Assembly: GCA_030765455.1 (NCBI GenBank)
Contig: JAVCCM010000067.1
Coordinates: 1-64,000 of the forward strand
Origin: Candidatus Electryonea clarkiae
GTDB lineage: Bacteria; Electryoneota; Electryoneia; Electryoneales; Electryoneaceae
Length of the DNA stretch: 64,000 nucleotides
Reading direction: 5' to 3'
Positions 1 through 8,417 of this stretch are shown in pieces. The notes under the pieces were generated by a model, which was given only the letters and a program-made list of their open reading frames with translations, did no database searches and was not told where the DNA came from. The position numbers and the translations under genes were made by a program. How positions within the stretch are numbered: position 1 is the stretch's first letter; each line of letters begins with the position of its first letter.

Positions 1-185
1 AAACAGGCAAACACCACTTAACAAATGTTCAGTTCTCCCCATGGGGAGAACTGCCTTAAACAAACAAAACAAAAACGGGAACTCTAATTGTCGTTGGAGG
101 GAAATTATAGTTGACGTTGAACAGACAACCTCTTGAATTAGATAAACCGCAGCGCTGGTGGTATAATTAATATGGTTTAGAGTAG

Positions 186-206
186 TTCACTTTCGCCGAA
201 AGTGAA
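186..206. repeat. Perfect palindrome, dispersed hairpin family 1
   Basis: Ten-base arms (TTCACTTTCG / CGAAAGTGAA) surround one central C. The preceding bases (tatggtttag, agtag) are shared with the copy at 15157-15177, so the repeat unit is longer than the palindrome. A third copy at 39989-40009 has C/G in place of the outermost T/A pair. No T-run follows it, so a simple intrinsic terminator is not supported. Confidence 0.75.
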
Positions 207-257
207 TCATTCAAAATAAATCTCAGTTGAATTGTTAGTAATTTTAACAGTTAGAAA

Positions 258-284
258 CCCGACAGCAAGCGGTCGGGCCACCCG
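258..284. repeat. Dispersed hairpin family 2, copy 1
   Basis: CCCGAC and GTCGGG arms enclose a short loop and are followed by a conserved CACCCG flank. The reverse complement matches 31247-31273 closely, and a diverged copy with altered but still paired stem bases lies at 31396-31424. This is a short interspersed structured repeat of unknown role. Confidence 0.6.
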
Positions 285-386
285 CCGATTACCACAATCT
301 CTCGCACCCCTCTAAAGCGTTCCAGGGTTTGAAAAGAACTACCACTGCCTATACATATAGCAACGCTCGGAAATAAGTTCGCATGT

Positions 387-454
387 TGTAGGGGCAGGAT
401 TTATCCGCCCTATCCTACTGACTCAATCACGGGCGGATAAATCCTGCCCCTACA
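387..454. repeat. Inverted repeat with perfect 24-bp arms
   Basis: Arms at 387-410 and 431-454 are exact reverse complements (outer bases TGTAGGGG, inner bases CCGCCC) around a 20-bp loop. No coding sequence overlaps it. It resembles the short palindromic MITE/REP-like units found scattered in many bacterial genomes. Apart from these repeats I see no gene in 1-630. Confidence 0.8.
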
Positions 455-549
455 TTCCCATGTATCAAATGAAATTCCTTATAGTCATGCGAATTCATTT
501 GTTAGCACTGCTATAAACGGAAGGAGTCTTCAATTATTTATTTTAAAAG

Positions 550-622
550 GGTGGGGCGGGCGTCCCTGCCCGCCGTTTTTTATTAGAATTGAACTCAGGC
601 GGGCAGAGACACCCGCCCCACC
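550..622. repeat. Inverted repeat with 25-bp arms (two mismatches)
   Basis: Arms at 550-574 and 598-622 (outer bases GGTGGGGCGGGC) pair with two mismatches around a 23-bp spacer. It lies immediately upstream of the decayed Y1 transposase, as expected for a REP-type substrate, but the link is inferred from position only. Confidence 0.7.
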
Positions 623-636
623 TGTTATTTTAGCGA

Positions 637-1088
637 GTCAACAGTTTCTTAATAGGCACTAATTATCAACTCCTGGCGTGGTATGAACAAAACAATCCGG
701 GAGTACACCAATTCCTGAAAATAAATGAGGGAAAACGAACTGTAAGACGATTCTGGCAAGCGGGCGCGGGTTTTGATCGACATGTAGAAGGAAATGAAGT
801 ATCCCTGGAAAAATTATAGAATACATTCATAATAATTTGGTGCTGTCAGTACGTTTTGGTGCTGTCAGTCGCCCCCCGTTTTGGTGCTGTCAGTCGCCCC
901 CGGCTGACAGAAATAGGGATCGCTAAACGGTGTCAAGCGAGGGCGCATGACACCACTACGACTAAAATAATCCAGTTCGCTCCGGGTTGGTTGAATTCCC
1001 GGAAGAATGGAAATGGTCAAGTGCAAATGACTGGTCTGAAACTGGGAAGAGCAGGGTAAAGATTTCATCGCCATGGGATGAAATTTGA
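637..1088 (+). pseudogene. Decayed REP-associated tyrosine transposase (RAYT, Y1_Tnp-like), C-terminal half
   Basis: Translating across frames recovers the typical C-terminal half of a RAYT/IS200-like transposase. It contains LLAWYEQNNPG, then RRFWQAGAGFDRHV, then IEYIHNN in a shifted frame, then LVEFPEEWKWSSANDW, and a stop at 1086-1088. The Y1 catalytic N-terminal region (HUH motif) is not found. One base appears to be missing in the A-run at 809-813, which puts a TAG in the original frame. The IEYIHNN-P-V-R-x-G-L-V block is split at 837-971 by a small inserted element. The gene cannot make an active enzyme. Family assignment rests on motifs read by eye; the 5' boundary is uncertain because the inverted repeat at 550-622 abuts it. 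Confidence 0.65.
837..971. mobile_element. Small insertion (about 135 bp) inside the RAYT pseudogene, built of tandem repeats
   Basis: The transposase reading IEYIHNN / PVRSGLVEF becomes continuous if 837-971 is removed. The same six bases, aataat, occur at 831-836 and 966-971, consistent with a target-site duplication. The insert begins with three head-to-tail copies of a unit containing GGTGCTGTCAG followed by C-runs (about 838-900), then CTGACAG, which pairs with the unit, and a GGTGTCA...TGACACC inverted repeat (929-954). It encodes no protein. Probably a non-autonomous element. Confidence 0.55.
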
Positions 1089-1103
1089 CTAAAAACAACA
1101 AAA

Positions 1104-1146
1104 CCCCGTTGGATAATCCGCCAGGGGACGGACAAGACCAACGGGG
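1104..1146. repeat. Inverted repeat with perfect 9-bp arms downstream of the RAYT remnant
   Basis: CCCCGTTGG (1104-1112) pairs with CCAACGGGG (1138-1146) around a 25-base loop. It lies 16 bp past the RAYT stop, where REP sequences usually flank such transposases. No poly-T tract follows. The rest of 1147-1231 shows nothing recognisable. Confidence 0.5.
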
Positions 1147-1231
1147 GCATATGCCGTGGTGTCAAACAAAATGAACGAGATGAAGAAAGTCGTTTTGGTT
1201 AAATAGAGAAACTTCAATTCTCGACATCAAA

Positions 1232-1978
1232 TTATTTGTCAGTCCAATGAATGAATTTACGTTCAAACTTAATAAATCCTTGATTGAGCAGGTAGCCGAT
1301 TGCTCCGGTGACTATAATTGTTGCATACATTTTTGCGGAATCAAAAACTAAATGATAATCATATATTTTTTTTCCAAGTCCACTTTTTGATCCAATAAAC
1401 ATTTCAACAACTATTGTTAGCACTAAAGCCAACGAAAGCGCCGTCCTCATACCTATAAAAACTTGAGGTATTGAATCCGGAATTACAATCTTGAAAAACA
1501 CTTGTGCCTTATTAAGTCCATATACTTTCCCAACTATTCTTCTTAGGGTTGGAGCATTTAACACCCCGTAAACACTGTTTACAATAATTACTAAAACACA
1601 TCCATAAAAAGGCACTCCAAGTTTTGAGAGTTCGCCTATCCCCAGTGTTAGAAGGAACACTGGAAATAAAGCAATGGGCGGAATAGATCTAAAAAAATCT
1701 ACTAAAAATTCTAAACTCCTGTAAACTGGAGCAATATAGCCCATCAATAATCCAATCGGAATACCTATTAAACATGCAAAAATAAATGAAATTATTGTTC
1801 TGTATAGTGTCAACCCTATATGCAACCACAAATCAGCCTTTATGGCAAGGATATCAATTAATCCAGTTAAAACCTGTAATGGACTCGGAAGTATCAATTT
1901 GGAAATGGTGCCTAAACTAGCAATCAGAAACCAAATCAATAGAATGATTATTGGTCCGAGAATTCGGGTGAATTTCAC
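1232..1978 (-). CDS. ABC transporter permease, SsuC/TauC/ThiX type
   Basis: Integral inner-membrane subunit of a nitrate/sulfonate/taurine/pyrimidine-type importer (BPD_transp_1 fold), 248 aa as usual for the family. About six hydrophobic segments are visible, beginning with residues 7-27. A cytoplasmic EAA-loop-like stretch is present (VYGLNKAQVFFKIVIPDSIP, then G-M-R-T-A-L-S-L-A). The start is GTG and overlaps the stop of the upstream ATPase gene by 4 bp (GTGA), so translation is coupled. It is the last gene of the six-gene minus-strand operon beginning near 8.4 kb. The substrate is not predictable from this subunit; linked hydrolases suggest a nitrogenous compound such as a pyrimidine, hydantoin or ureide, which is inference. 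Confidence 0.9.
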   Translation of the reverse strand: MKFTRILGPIIILLIWFLIASLGTISKLILPSPLQVLTGLIDILAIKADLWLHIGLTLYRTIISFIFACLIGIPIGLLMGYIAPVYRSLEFLVDFFRSIPPIALFPVFLLTLGIGELSKLGVPFYGCVLVIIVNSVYGVLNAPTLRRIVGKVYGLNKAQVFFKIVIPDSIPQVFIGMRTALSLALVLTIVVEMFIGSKSGLGKKIYDYHLVFDSAKMYATIIVTGAIGYLLNQGFIKFERKFIHWTDK

Positions 1979-2757
1979 TTCCCTACCTCACTTCTGAATC
2001 TATTGAGTACATCTGTTCTCAATTTTACATATGGCTCTGCAGATAGCATTTCAAGTTTTCTAGGTCTGCTGAGAGGCACTTCATACCAACTTGCAACGGT
2101 TGCCGGTCTCGATGTCAGCAAAAGAACACGATCAGCTAAATAAATTGCTTCATCAATTTCATGAGAAATGAAAATCGTAGTTACATTAGTTTTCCCCCAT
2201 ATATCCTGCAAAATCTCCTGCATGCTAATCCGGGTTTGATAATCTAAAGAAGCAAAAGGTTCATCCAAGAGAAGTATGGATGGTCTTCGAATCATTGCCC
2301 TTGCTATACATGTTAACTGTTTCTGCCCTCCACTCATCTGGTAGGGATAACTATCTAATGGTAAATCAATATCGAGTTCTTCTAAAATCTTAAAAGATCG
2401 TTTTCTTCTTTCTTTCTTTGAAAATCTATTTTCAGCTTCAAGTGGTAACCCTATATTATCCAAGCAAGTTCGCCATGGAAGTAGTGATTTATCATAATTC
2501 TGAAACACGATGCCGATTGAAATAACATCTTCAGCATTGGATTTTATTGAGATGGTGCCTTCATCAGAGTCAATTATTCCCGCAATTAAATGTAATAAGG
2601 TGGATTTTCCACAACCATTTGGACCGAAAATACTTATAAATTCGCTTTCATAAACATCCATATCGAAATTAGATAAAACTTGGACTTTCTTGCCTTGTGA
2701 ATCATAGGATTTCTCTATGTTCTGGAGAGATAGTTGTGGTTTTAAATTGGAGGACAT
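1975..2757 (-). CDS. ABC transporter ATP-binding protein, SsuB/TauB/ThiZ type
   Basis: Cytoplasmic ATPase that energises the permease encoded next to it; 260 aa, normal for the family. Walker A is GPNGCGKST (around residue 45). The Q-loop is VFQNYDKSLLPWRT, the signature MSGGQKQ (Met replaces the usual Leu), Walker B LLLDEPFASLD and the H-loop ISHEIDEAIYLAD. All residues needed for ATP hydrolysis are present. ATG start at 2757; the ORF ends inside the GTGA overlap with the permease. It follows the binding-protein gene after 9 bp, so the three transporter genes form one transcription and translation unit. Confidence 0.93.
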   Translation of the reverse strand: MSSNLKPQLSLQNIEKSYDSQGKKVQVLSNFDMDVYESEFISIFGPNGCGKSTLLHLIAGIIDSDEGTISIKSNAEDVISIGIVFQNYDKSLLPWRTCLDNIGLPLEAENRFSKKERRKRSFKILEELDIDLPLDSYPYQMSGGQKQLTCIARAMIRRPSILLLDEPFASLDYQTRISMQEILQDIWGKTNVTTIFISHEIDEAIYLADRVLLLTSRPATVASWYEVPLSRPRKLEMLSAEPYVKLRTDVLNRFRSEVGK

Positions 2758-2766
2758 TTAATAACC

Positions 2767-4134
2767 TTATTTCTTCTCAAGGAAATCTTTTGGAATCATA
2801 ATGTTAGTAATCTCTACAGCTTTATCGATGATTTCAAGTTCAATAAACTTATCAGCAAGAGCTTGAATTCTCTCACGGTCTATTTCCTCCGTCGTCCAGT
2901 ACTCAGAATCATTCATTTTTAATGACATCTCAGGTGAAATCGGAGTATATTTCGCAATATAGCCTGCAATTTCATCTTCGTGTCCAGGTTGTCGCATATA
3001 GATTATTGCTTTTTCTAATGCTCTTATTATTTTTCTTGCATCATCTGGTCTTTCATTGATTAATATCTTCGAAAGTGCTGTTCCAGAGATTGGTATTGGA
3101 GGAGCAAAGATATATTTCAATGGATTTGCCACTAAGACATGAGCTTCACCGGTTTCAACAAGAGTTGTAGCCACAGGATCCATGCAATAAACTCCATCGA
3201 CTCTGCCAGCTGATACCGATGATTGCATTATAGCTGGTTTTAATTCTAAAAAACTGATTCCGCTTAAGTCTAATCCAAAGTATTCAAGAACTGCTTTGGA
3301 AAAACCACGCACTGCCGAACCTGGATGGAGGCCGACAACATGACCTTCGAGCTGTTTCAGACTATCAATATCTGATCCCTTTCGAGCGAGAATGTAGTCA
3401 GGAAAACTATTATCTTTCCAGACTAACATGTTCACAAGTTCAAATCTGTCGGGATCTTTTGATTCTACAGATAATGCAACTTCCATATTAGATAAACCGG
3501 TAGCATCCAATTTACCAGCGATCATTGCCTGGATCATCTGATTCGCTGAAACAAACGGTCTAACTTCAACCTTTACCTTTTCTTGATCAAAGTATCCTCT
3601 CTCAATTGCAGTGAAAAGATGACGGTATAGAGCTATTTCCTGGTAACCAATTATCACATGATTTGACTTTGTGTTGGATTTGCATCCTGAGATAAAAAAT
3701 GCACTAACGTATAGACACAACACGATGATAACAAGCCCCCAACCTAGTCTTATTGCATATAACAATCGTTTTGTGTCATCGTGTTTCAACTGTTCTTTCT
3801 CGAAATCTTCTTTAATTTCCTTACGTTTCTTTGGAAGTTTCACAGGTCCCTCCTTACAATTTTCTTCTTTCTGTTGAACGATTAACTCATCGTTTAATTC
3901 TAATAGTTTATCCAAAACTCGACGTCTTTCTAGAAAACAGAAAATAACTACAGACCAATAAACCAATACAATACCGAAAATAACTGGTAACAACTCCCAT
4001 CGATCCGGTACTTTTAAATTCAGTATTACACTACTGGTAATCAAATTGATGCCAGCACTACCTAAAAGTGTACCCCATATAGTTATTACAACTTCTGACA
4101 AAAGAAGCAATCTTCGAAATGTCAAAGACACCAT
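2767..4134 (-). CDS. Membrane-anchored NMT1/SsuA-type substrate-binding protein with N-terminal extension
   Basis: Residues about 158-455 are a periplasmic binding protein of the SsuA/NMT1/THI5 class (IIGYQEIALYRHLFTAIERG at its start, later GLHPGSAVRGFSKAVLEYFG and VDGVYCMDPVA). Unusually, about 150 residues precede it. They comprise two hydrophobic segments (about 9-38 and 48-68), a charged, partly coiled-coil cytoplasmic-looking stretch (69-125) and a third hydrophobic segment (128-150) ending in FISGC, which looks like a lipobox with Cys151. An ancestral lipoprotein binding protein therefore seems to have been fused to a membrane/coiled-coil module. Starts by TAATG overlap with the CHAT gene. 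Ordinary SsuA-type proteins are about 300-340 aa with only a signal peptide, so the extension may contact the CHAT protein or the transporter (inference). Confidence 0.88.
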   Translation of the reverse strand: MVSLTFRRLLLLSEVVITIWGTLLGSAGINLITSSVILNLKVPDRWELLPVIFGIVLVYWSVVIFCFLERRRVLDKLLELNDELIVQQKEENCKEGPVKLPKKRKEIKEDFEKEQLKHDDTKRLLYAIRLGWGLVIIVLCLYVSAFFISGCKSNTKSNHVIIGYQEIALYRHLFTAIERGYFDQEKVKVEVRPFVSANQMIQAMIAGKLDATGLSNMEVALSVESKDPDRFELVNMLVWKDNSFPDYILARKGSDIDSLKQLEGHVVGLHPGSAVRGFSKAVLEYFGLDLSGISFLELKPAIMQSSVSAGRVDGVYCMDPVATTLVETGEAHVLVANPLKYIFAPPIPISGTALSKILINERPDDARKIIRALEKAIIYMRQPGHEDEIAGYIAKYTPISPEMSLKMNDSEYWTTEEIDRERIQALADKFIELEIIDKAVEITNIMIPKDFLEKK

Positions 4135-6773
4135 TATGTAATCTCCATAACTTCAATAAATTTTCGCGCTTCATCAGTAAAATCTTGTGTAATTTCTTTA
4201 ACCACAACACCTGTAATTTTTGTCCTTTTACATAATTCTAATGTGAGTTTTTTGAGGTCTGAACTATCCATACTTTCTCGCTTATTCAGCTGATCTAAGA
4301 AGAATTGTTTCATTACCTCAAGGTTTTCCGAAAATATGCTTTTTTGTTTTTCTGTTCCTTCAATCTTTGTTTGGTAATTACCTATATAATCTTTCAACTT
4401 TTGAATAGAAATATGATTTCTAAAAGCGAAATTATCCCAATCGAATACTGAAGGTAGATTAAAGAAATTTGATTCAGCAATGAGTTTTATGGCAAGTAGA
4501 TGGTTTGGATCGCTTTTGCTATAAGACAGCAAAGGTAAGTCCTTTTCTGATTCATATCTTATTGTTTTTGAGCCTTCATTTTTGATCTTAGATACTCCCG
4601 AATTATATTCCGCAAAAAATTCTTCAAAAAAGGGTTTCCATTCATGATTTGCAAGACTACCTCTTTTGCAAATAAAAATCCCACGTGGAATTATTTTACC
4701 AGGCAACTCAAGAAGACTTGCTGTTACATCTTCGATATTATTGCTTATAATATTATAAGCATGGTTTTTTGATAAATCTATGAGATCATTTCCCAATAAA
4801 AGCACACAATCATATTTATTGATATTCCTTGTCACCAGTATATTATTAAGTTTTTCAATCGACAGAATTTCAATTTCATTAATTATTTTAATATATTCTT
4901 TGTCTATTTGATCATTTTTTATTCCTCCATTTTCTAATAAAATATGCTTGATAAATGTTCTAATCATAAATGTTGAAGTCAATTTCTTTTGTAAAATGGC
5001 AATATTCATTACTTTCTTATCTTCAAAAGACTTAATAAGCATACTCTTAAATTCTTGAAAATTCTTAATGTTCTTTGAGGCTAATCCAATCGATCCACTT
5101 GATGCAAATGCAGGACCGAGAATGACATAGTTCGAGTCTTCAACGCATAATCTTATAGCTGTCGCTAAAGGTGCGAGTCCTATTTCGATTTCCTCATCAC
5201 GCAATGCGAAACTCGTAATTGGAGTGACAGTTTCATATTTGATAATACGATATGTTAATCCACCTTTAGGGTTGATCTCTAATTCATCGAAGGATGGCTG
5301 CCATCTATCGGTTATAATTAACTTGACAGGAAGTATATTATCTTTGGTTCTTGAATCGTATGGAAGGCTGAGATGTGCTCTGACATCACCGAATATACAT
5401 AGCGATGTTTTCTGATAAAGTTCACACATTTTCTTTTCATTCTTATCATCTCCATTTACTAAATCATCCGTAAGGACTTGAGCTTGGAGAAGACTATGTG
5501 AAACGAATTGATTTCCCTGATTTTTTAAGACCGTCATCAGAAAATCATTTGCTGATGATCCCTCAACATCTGATAAAAGCGAGAAATTTGATCCGACGAA
5601 AAGTGAGCCCTTACTTATATACTCTAGGATTGTAGCACCGTGGTCTTGCATTACTGCGGACCTACAAGCGTTCATAATAATCAAACTATCCTTACAATTA
5701 TCGGGAGGGATTGTATTAAGTAGTGGTGCACCAGTTAAGAAACCGGTGACCCATCTACTATCCTTTTTCAGAAAATCATGGACAGTCAATCCCTGTTCAT
5801 TGTCAAAATAAATATTTGCTACATGTAGATTATCAACGAGTTCGCAATCCCAATGTCCATTATAAAAGATTAGATTAGGAGATATTGTAGATCGTGATGA
5901 TATTAGATCACGCACCTGTATATCTGTTATCCCTTGGAAGGAGCGCCTAGTATCAAAGTCTCCATTTTCTTTGATTGAATTTAATTGATCAATATTTTCA
6001 ATTTCACCATCAAGAAAATTCCATTTGCATGAATCCTGATTAAATAAGGATAGTAATATTTCAATCATTTCCTCTTTAAGTGGGAATGAATTAAGATCAA
6101 AAGTCGGGCGAGTAATTGTTAGAATCTTTAGATCATCAAACTTTAACTTGGGTGGATATGTGTCTCCCAAAGAGGATATTGCAAAAGCATAGCGACAGCA
6201 CCAGATTGATTTTTGGTCTGCGGTTCTGGATAGCCACCAGGGAATGTTTAGTAAATCCTCTCCAATTCTTATTTGAAGTAATGGAATTTCATATTTTCTA
6301 TCTTCTTGTGATTTTAAAGCATTTAATGTAGGGAAATCTACAATTTCTTGAAACTTATCCCAAAATATGTCGTTTTCCAATGGCATTATATTATAATATA
6401 TTTTTTTCGAACACTTAAGTATGAATCTCCCTAACTCTACTCTATATCTTGTTTTCGCTATATTTAATTCATCTACCCATTCCTGTGAACTCAAAATATT
6501 TCGAACTTCATCTCCGAAAATTTCATCTTCTGGGGATTTGGATTTCAGAGACTTAGCAAGTATTTTATGCACTTGATTCCAATAATCTTTTTCTCTTTGC
6601 TTTATACCACGATGATAATAATTGACTAAGCTATCAATTTCTCTTTTTGTAATCTTTCTTTCTGCTTTCGTTATTTTTGTGCTTTCCCAGTTTTCAGACA
6701 GATTGAACTGAATTTTTGATTCTCCCGACCTCAAAATTTGAAGTCTTAATCGCTTTTGCTCTTTGGTTGACAT
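4134..6773 (-). CDS. CHAT-domain cysteine protease fused to a cytoplasmic substrate-binding-protein-like domain
   Basis: 879 aa with no signal peptide. Residues 1-130 are charged and helical. Residues about 160-470 match a CHAT (caspase-like, clan CD) domain: LLNIPWWLSR and RYAFAISS strands, the His motif LIFYNGHWD (His307) and the Cys motif LIIMNACRS (Cys370), so the catalytic dyad is intact. Residues about 480-740 read as an SsuA/NMT1-like binding fold, with EIEIGLAPLATAIRL followed by GPAFASSGSIGLASKNIKNF and a second lobe. The last 140 residues are helical and unrecognised. ATG start preceded by AAGGAA. It lies between the isochorismatase and the membrane binding protein in one operon. 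Inference: a ligand-sensing protease tied to transporter status. The SBP-like call is by eye and less certain than the CHAT call. Confidence 0.8.
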   Translation of the reverse strand: MSTKEQKRLRLQILRSGESKIQFNLSENWESTKITKAERKITKREIDSLVNYYHRGIKQREKDYWNQVHKILAKSLKSKSPEDEIFGDEVRNILSSQEWVDELNIAKTRYRVELGRFILKCSKKIYYNIMPLENDIFWDKFQEIVDFPTLNALKSQEDRKYEIPLLQIRIGEDLLNIPWWLSRTADQKSIWCCRYAFAISSLGDTYPPKLKFDDLKILTITRPTFDLNSFPLKEEMIEILLSLFNQDSCKWNFLDGEIENIDQLNSIKENGDFDTRRSFQGITDIQVRDLISSRSTISPNLIFYNGHWDCELVDNLHVANIYFDNEQGLTVHDFLKKDSRWVTGFLTGAPLLNTIPPDNCKDSLIIMNACRSAVMQDHGATILEYISKGSLFVGSNFSLLSDVEGSSANDFLMTVLKNQGNQFVSHSLLQAQVLTDDLVNGDDKNEKKMCELYQKTSLCIFGDVRAHLSLPYDSRTKDNILPVKLIITDRWQPSFDELEINPKGGLTYRIIKYETVTPITSFALRDEEIEIGLAPLATAIRLCVEDSNYVILGPAFASSGSIGLASKNIKNFQEFKSMLIKSFEDKKVMNIAILQKKLTSTFMIRTFIKHILLENGGIKNDQIDKEYIKIINEIEILSIEKLNNILVTRNINKYDCVLLLGNDLIDLSKNHAYNIISNNIEDVTASLLELPGKIIPRGIFICKRGSLANHEWKPFFEEFFAEYNSGVSKIKNEGSKTIRYESEKDLPLLSYSKSDPNHLLAIKLIAESNFFNLPSVFDWDNFAFRNHISIQKLKDYIGNYQTKIEGTEKQKSIFSENLEVMKQFFLDQLNKRESMDSSDLKKLTLELCKRTKITGVVVKEITQDFTDEARKFIEVMEIT

Positions 6774-6794
6774 TTTTAAATTCCTTACTAGATT

Positions 6795-7460
6795 CTAAAA
6801 CATTTTCAATATCTCTTCCAAATTTATCACATCAGCATATTTCATGTGCATATCCCATAGGCTTACCAAATGGGAGAGTTCAAAACGGTCAAATGTGCAA
6901 TCTTCGATGACAAAAACAGTGAAATTATTTGATAACGCATCAACTACCGTAGCTCTAACGCATCCGGAAGTGCTCGTTCCGATGACCAGCAAAGTATCTA
7001 TTTTCATTTTATTTAGAATCAAAGCTAATGACGTTCCAAAAAACGCGCTTGCTTTTGTTTTTCTAATAATTAGATCATTTAAATTGGGTTTAATTTCCTC
7101 AACAATCTCCTGAGATTTTGAATCCCATTTTTCATCCGGTTTCCAGATCTTATCTGGTCCGCCTGTAAATTTTGTAACTGATACATCATTTGTGGTATAT
7201 ATGACTGGTATATTTTTGTCCCGACAAACATCTATGCATTTTTTGATATGATCTAACGCCACCCAACCACTCTTCCCGCAGCTTGTCCTATATTTATCGG
7301 TCGATTCCAGTTTGTCAGCCCCCTTTAATCCAAGAAAGGCATTATTGACATCAACAACAATCAAAGCTGGTCTACTTCCAAACATCTGTTTTTTACCAAA
7401 CCCTGCCTTTTCTGCTAACGCACGATCTTCAGCAGTAAATATTTCTTCCCACTTCTTCAC
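6795..7460 (-). CDS. Isochorismatase-fold cysteine hydrolase (N-carbamoylsarcosine amidase/ureidoacrylate hydrolase-like)
   Basis: 221-aa cytoplasmic hydrolase of the isochorismatase-like superfamily, whose members mostly cleave C-N bonds of carbamoyl, ureido or nicotinamide-type amides. The catalytic triad is visible: Asp37 in ALIVVDVNNAF, Lys134 (or Lys136) in IIRKTKASAFFGT, and Cys167 in GTSTSGCVRATVVDA. The start is GTG at 7460, with GAGGT eight bases upstream. It sits 21 bp upstream of the CHAT gene and 62 bp downstream of the PuuE-like deacetylase. Co-location with an NMT1-type importer suggests it degrades the imported nitrogen compound; the exact substrate cannot be read from sequence. 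Confidence 0.88.
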   Translation of the reverse strand: MKKWEEIFTAEDRALAEKAGFGKKQMFGSRPALIVVDVNNAFLGLKGADKLESTDKYRTSCGKSGWVALDHIKKCIDVCRDKNIPVIYTTNDVSVTKFTGGPDKIWKPDEKWDSKSQEIVEEIKPNLNDLIIRKTKASAFFGTSLALILNKMKIDTLLVIGTSTSGCVRATVVDALSNNFTVFVIEDCTFDRFELSHLVSLWDMHMKYADVINLEEILKMF

Positions 7461-7522
7461 AAATATTTACCTCATGTTTTTTTTATCTTTAAGATAAGCA
7501 GACTAGTTTTCTTCAGTTCATC

Positions 7523-8395
7523 CTAACGCTTGTTGTTTTCCTGTTCAAACCAATTAGCAATATCTCCACTTGTGGTTAACCATACGTCGTCATGATTTTC
7601 AATATACTTTAAGATTCTATCAAACTCTTTGATTCTAAAAGGTTGTCCGATAATGAACGGATGTAAACCAATGCACATCACTCGTGGATTGATGCTTCCT
7701 TCCTTATAAAGCGTATCAAAGTTTTCTTTAAGAATCTGAAAGTAGTCTTCTGGACTAAAATTTTGAATTAAAAATAGCTTATAATCGTTAATTTCAACAG
7801 AATAGGGAATTGATATCATTTTGCCATTTTCTACTTTCATGTTAAATGGCTGGTCATCACAACACCAGTCACAGACATAAGAAATTCCTTCCTCAGAAAG
7901 TAAATCAAGCGTAGCAAACGTTTCCTGCAAAGCAGGACTTAGCCAACCTCGTGGCTGTTGTCCTGTTGATTCAGTAATTGTATCCACACATGATCTAATA
8001 ATTTTCTTCTCTTGTTGTTCACTCAAACCATTAAGCAATACAGAGTTACTATTACCATGACCTAAAAACTCCCATTCAAGTTTTTTCCCATGTTCAATGA
8101 TCTCAGGATAGTGATCACATACATCTGAATTCAATAGAACAGAGGCTTTCACACCATATTTTTGTAGAATTTCGGACACACGCCAAATACCAATACGATT
8201 ACCGTAATCACGAACGGAATAATCAAAAACATTCGGTGGTTCTACTTTAAACGACTGTATCCCCCCAAATTCTACTAAATTAATATCAAAATACTCGATA
8301 TTGATTCCCACCCAAACAGCTATTTTTGCATTGTTTGGAAGAATCAGTTTTTTTCTCAAATTTATTGGACAATATTTGTATCGTAATTTATCCAA
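7523..8395 (-). CDS. Polysaccharide-deacetylase-fold hydrolase, PuuE/allantoinase-like
   Basis: NodB/CE4-fold protein of the PuuE-like group, which in characterised cases acts on cyclic amides such as allantoin rather than on sugars. Family blocks are clear: KIAVWVGINIEYFD, RDYGNRIGIWR, LLNSDVCDHYPEI, EFLGHGNSNS, TGQQPRGWLSPA, CDWCCDDQPF and LHPFIIGQPFR. The usual CE4 D-D pair is replaced near the N-terminus (IEYFD), as in PuuE relatives. There is no ATG. The frame is open to a TTG at 8443, but I prefer the TTG at 8395, which has AGAGGAAG six bases upstream and gives the usual N-terminus (about 24 residues before the first strand). The extra 16 codons overlap a 16-bp inverted repeat. First gene of the operon. 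Confidence 0.85.
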   Translation of the reverse strand: MDKLRYKYCPINLRKKLILPNNAKIAVWVGINIEYFDINLVEFGGIQSFKVEPPNVFDYSVRDYGNRIGIWRVSEILQKYGVKASVLLNSDVCDHYPEIIEHGKKLEWEFLGHGNSNSVLLNGLSEQQEKKIIRSCVDTITESTGQQPRGWLSPALQETFATLDLLSEEGISYVCDWCCDDQPFNMKVENGKMISIPYSVEINDYKLFLIQNFSPEDYFQILKENFDTLYKEGSINPRVMCIGLHPFIIGQPFRIKEFDRILKYIENHDDVWLTTSGDIANWFEQENNKR

Positions 8396-8417
8396 AATAG
8401 ACTTCCTCTTGTGATTC

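Noticed and set aside
856-1165. Three short overlapping ORFs on both strands
   Set aside because: They fall in the repeat insertion and in the wrong frames of the decayed transposase; their peptides are repeat-derived.
4134-6773. CHAT gene as part of a gasdermin or type III-E CRISPR (Craspase) system
   Set aside because: No gasdermin, TPR partner, Cas gene or CRISPR array in the window; the neighbours are transporter and hydrolase genes.
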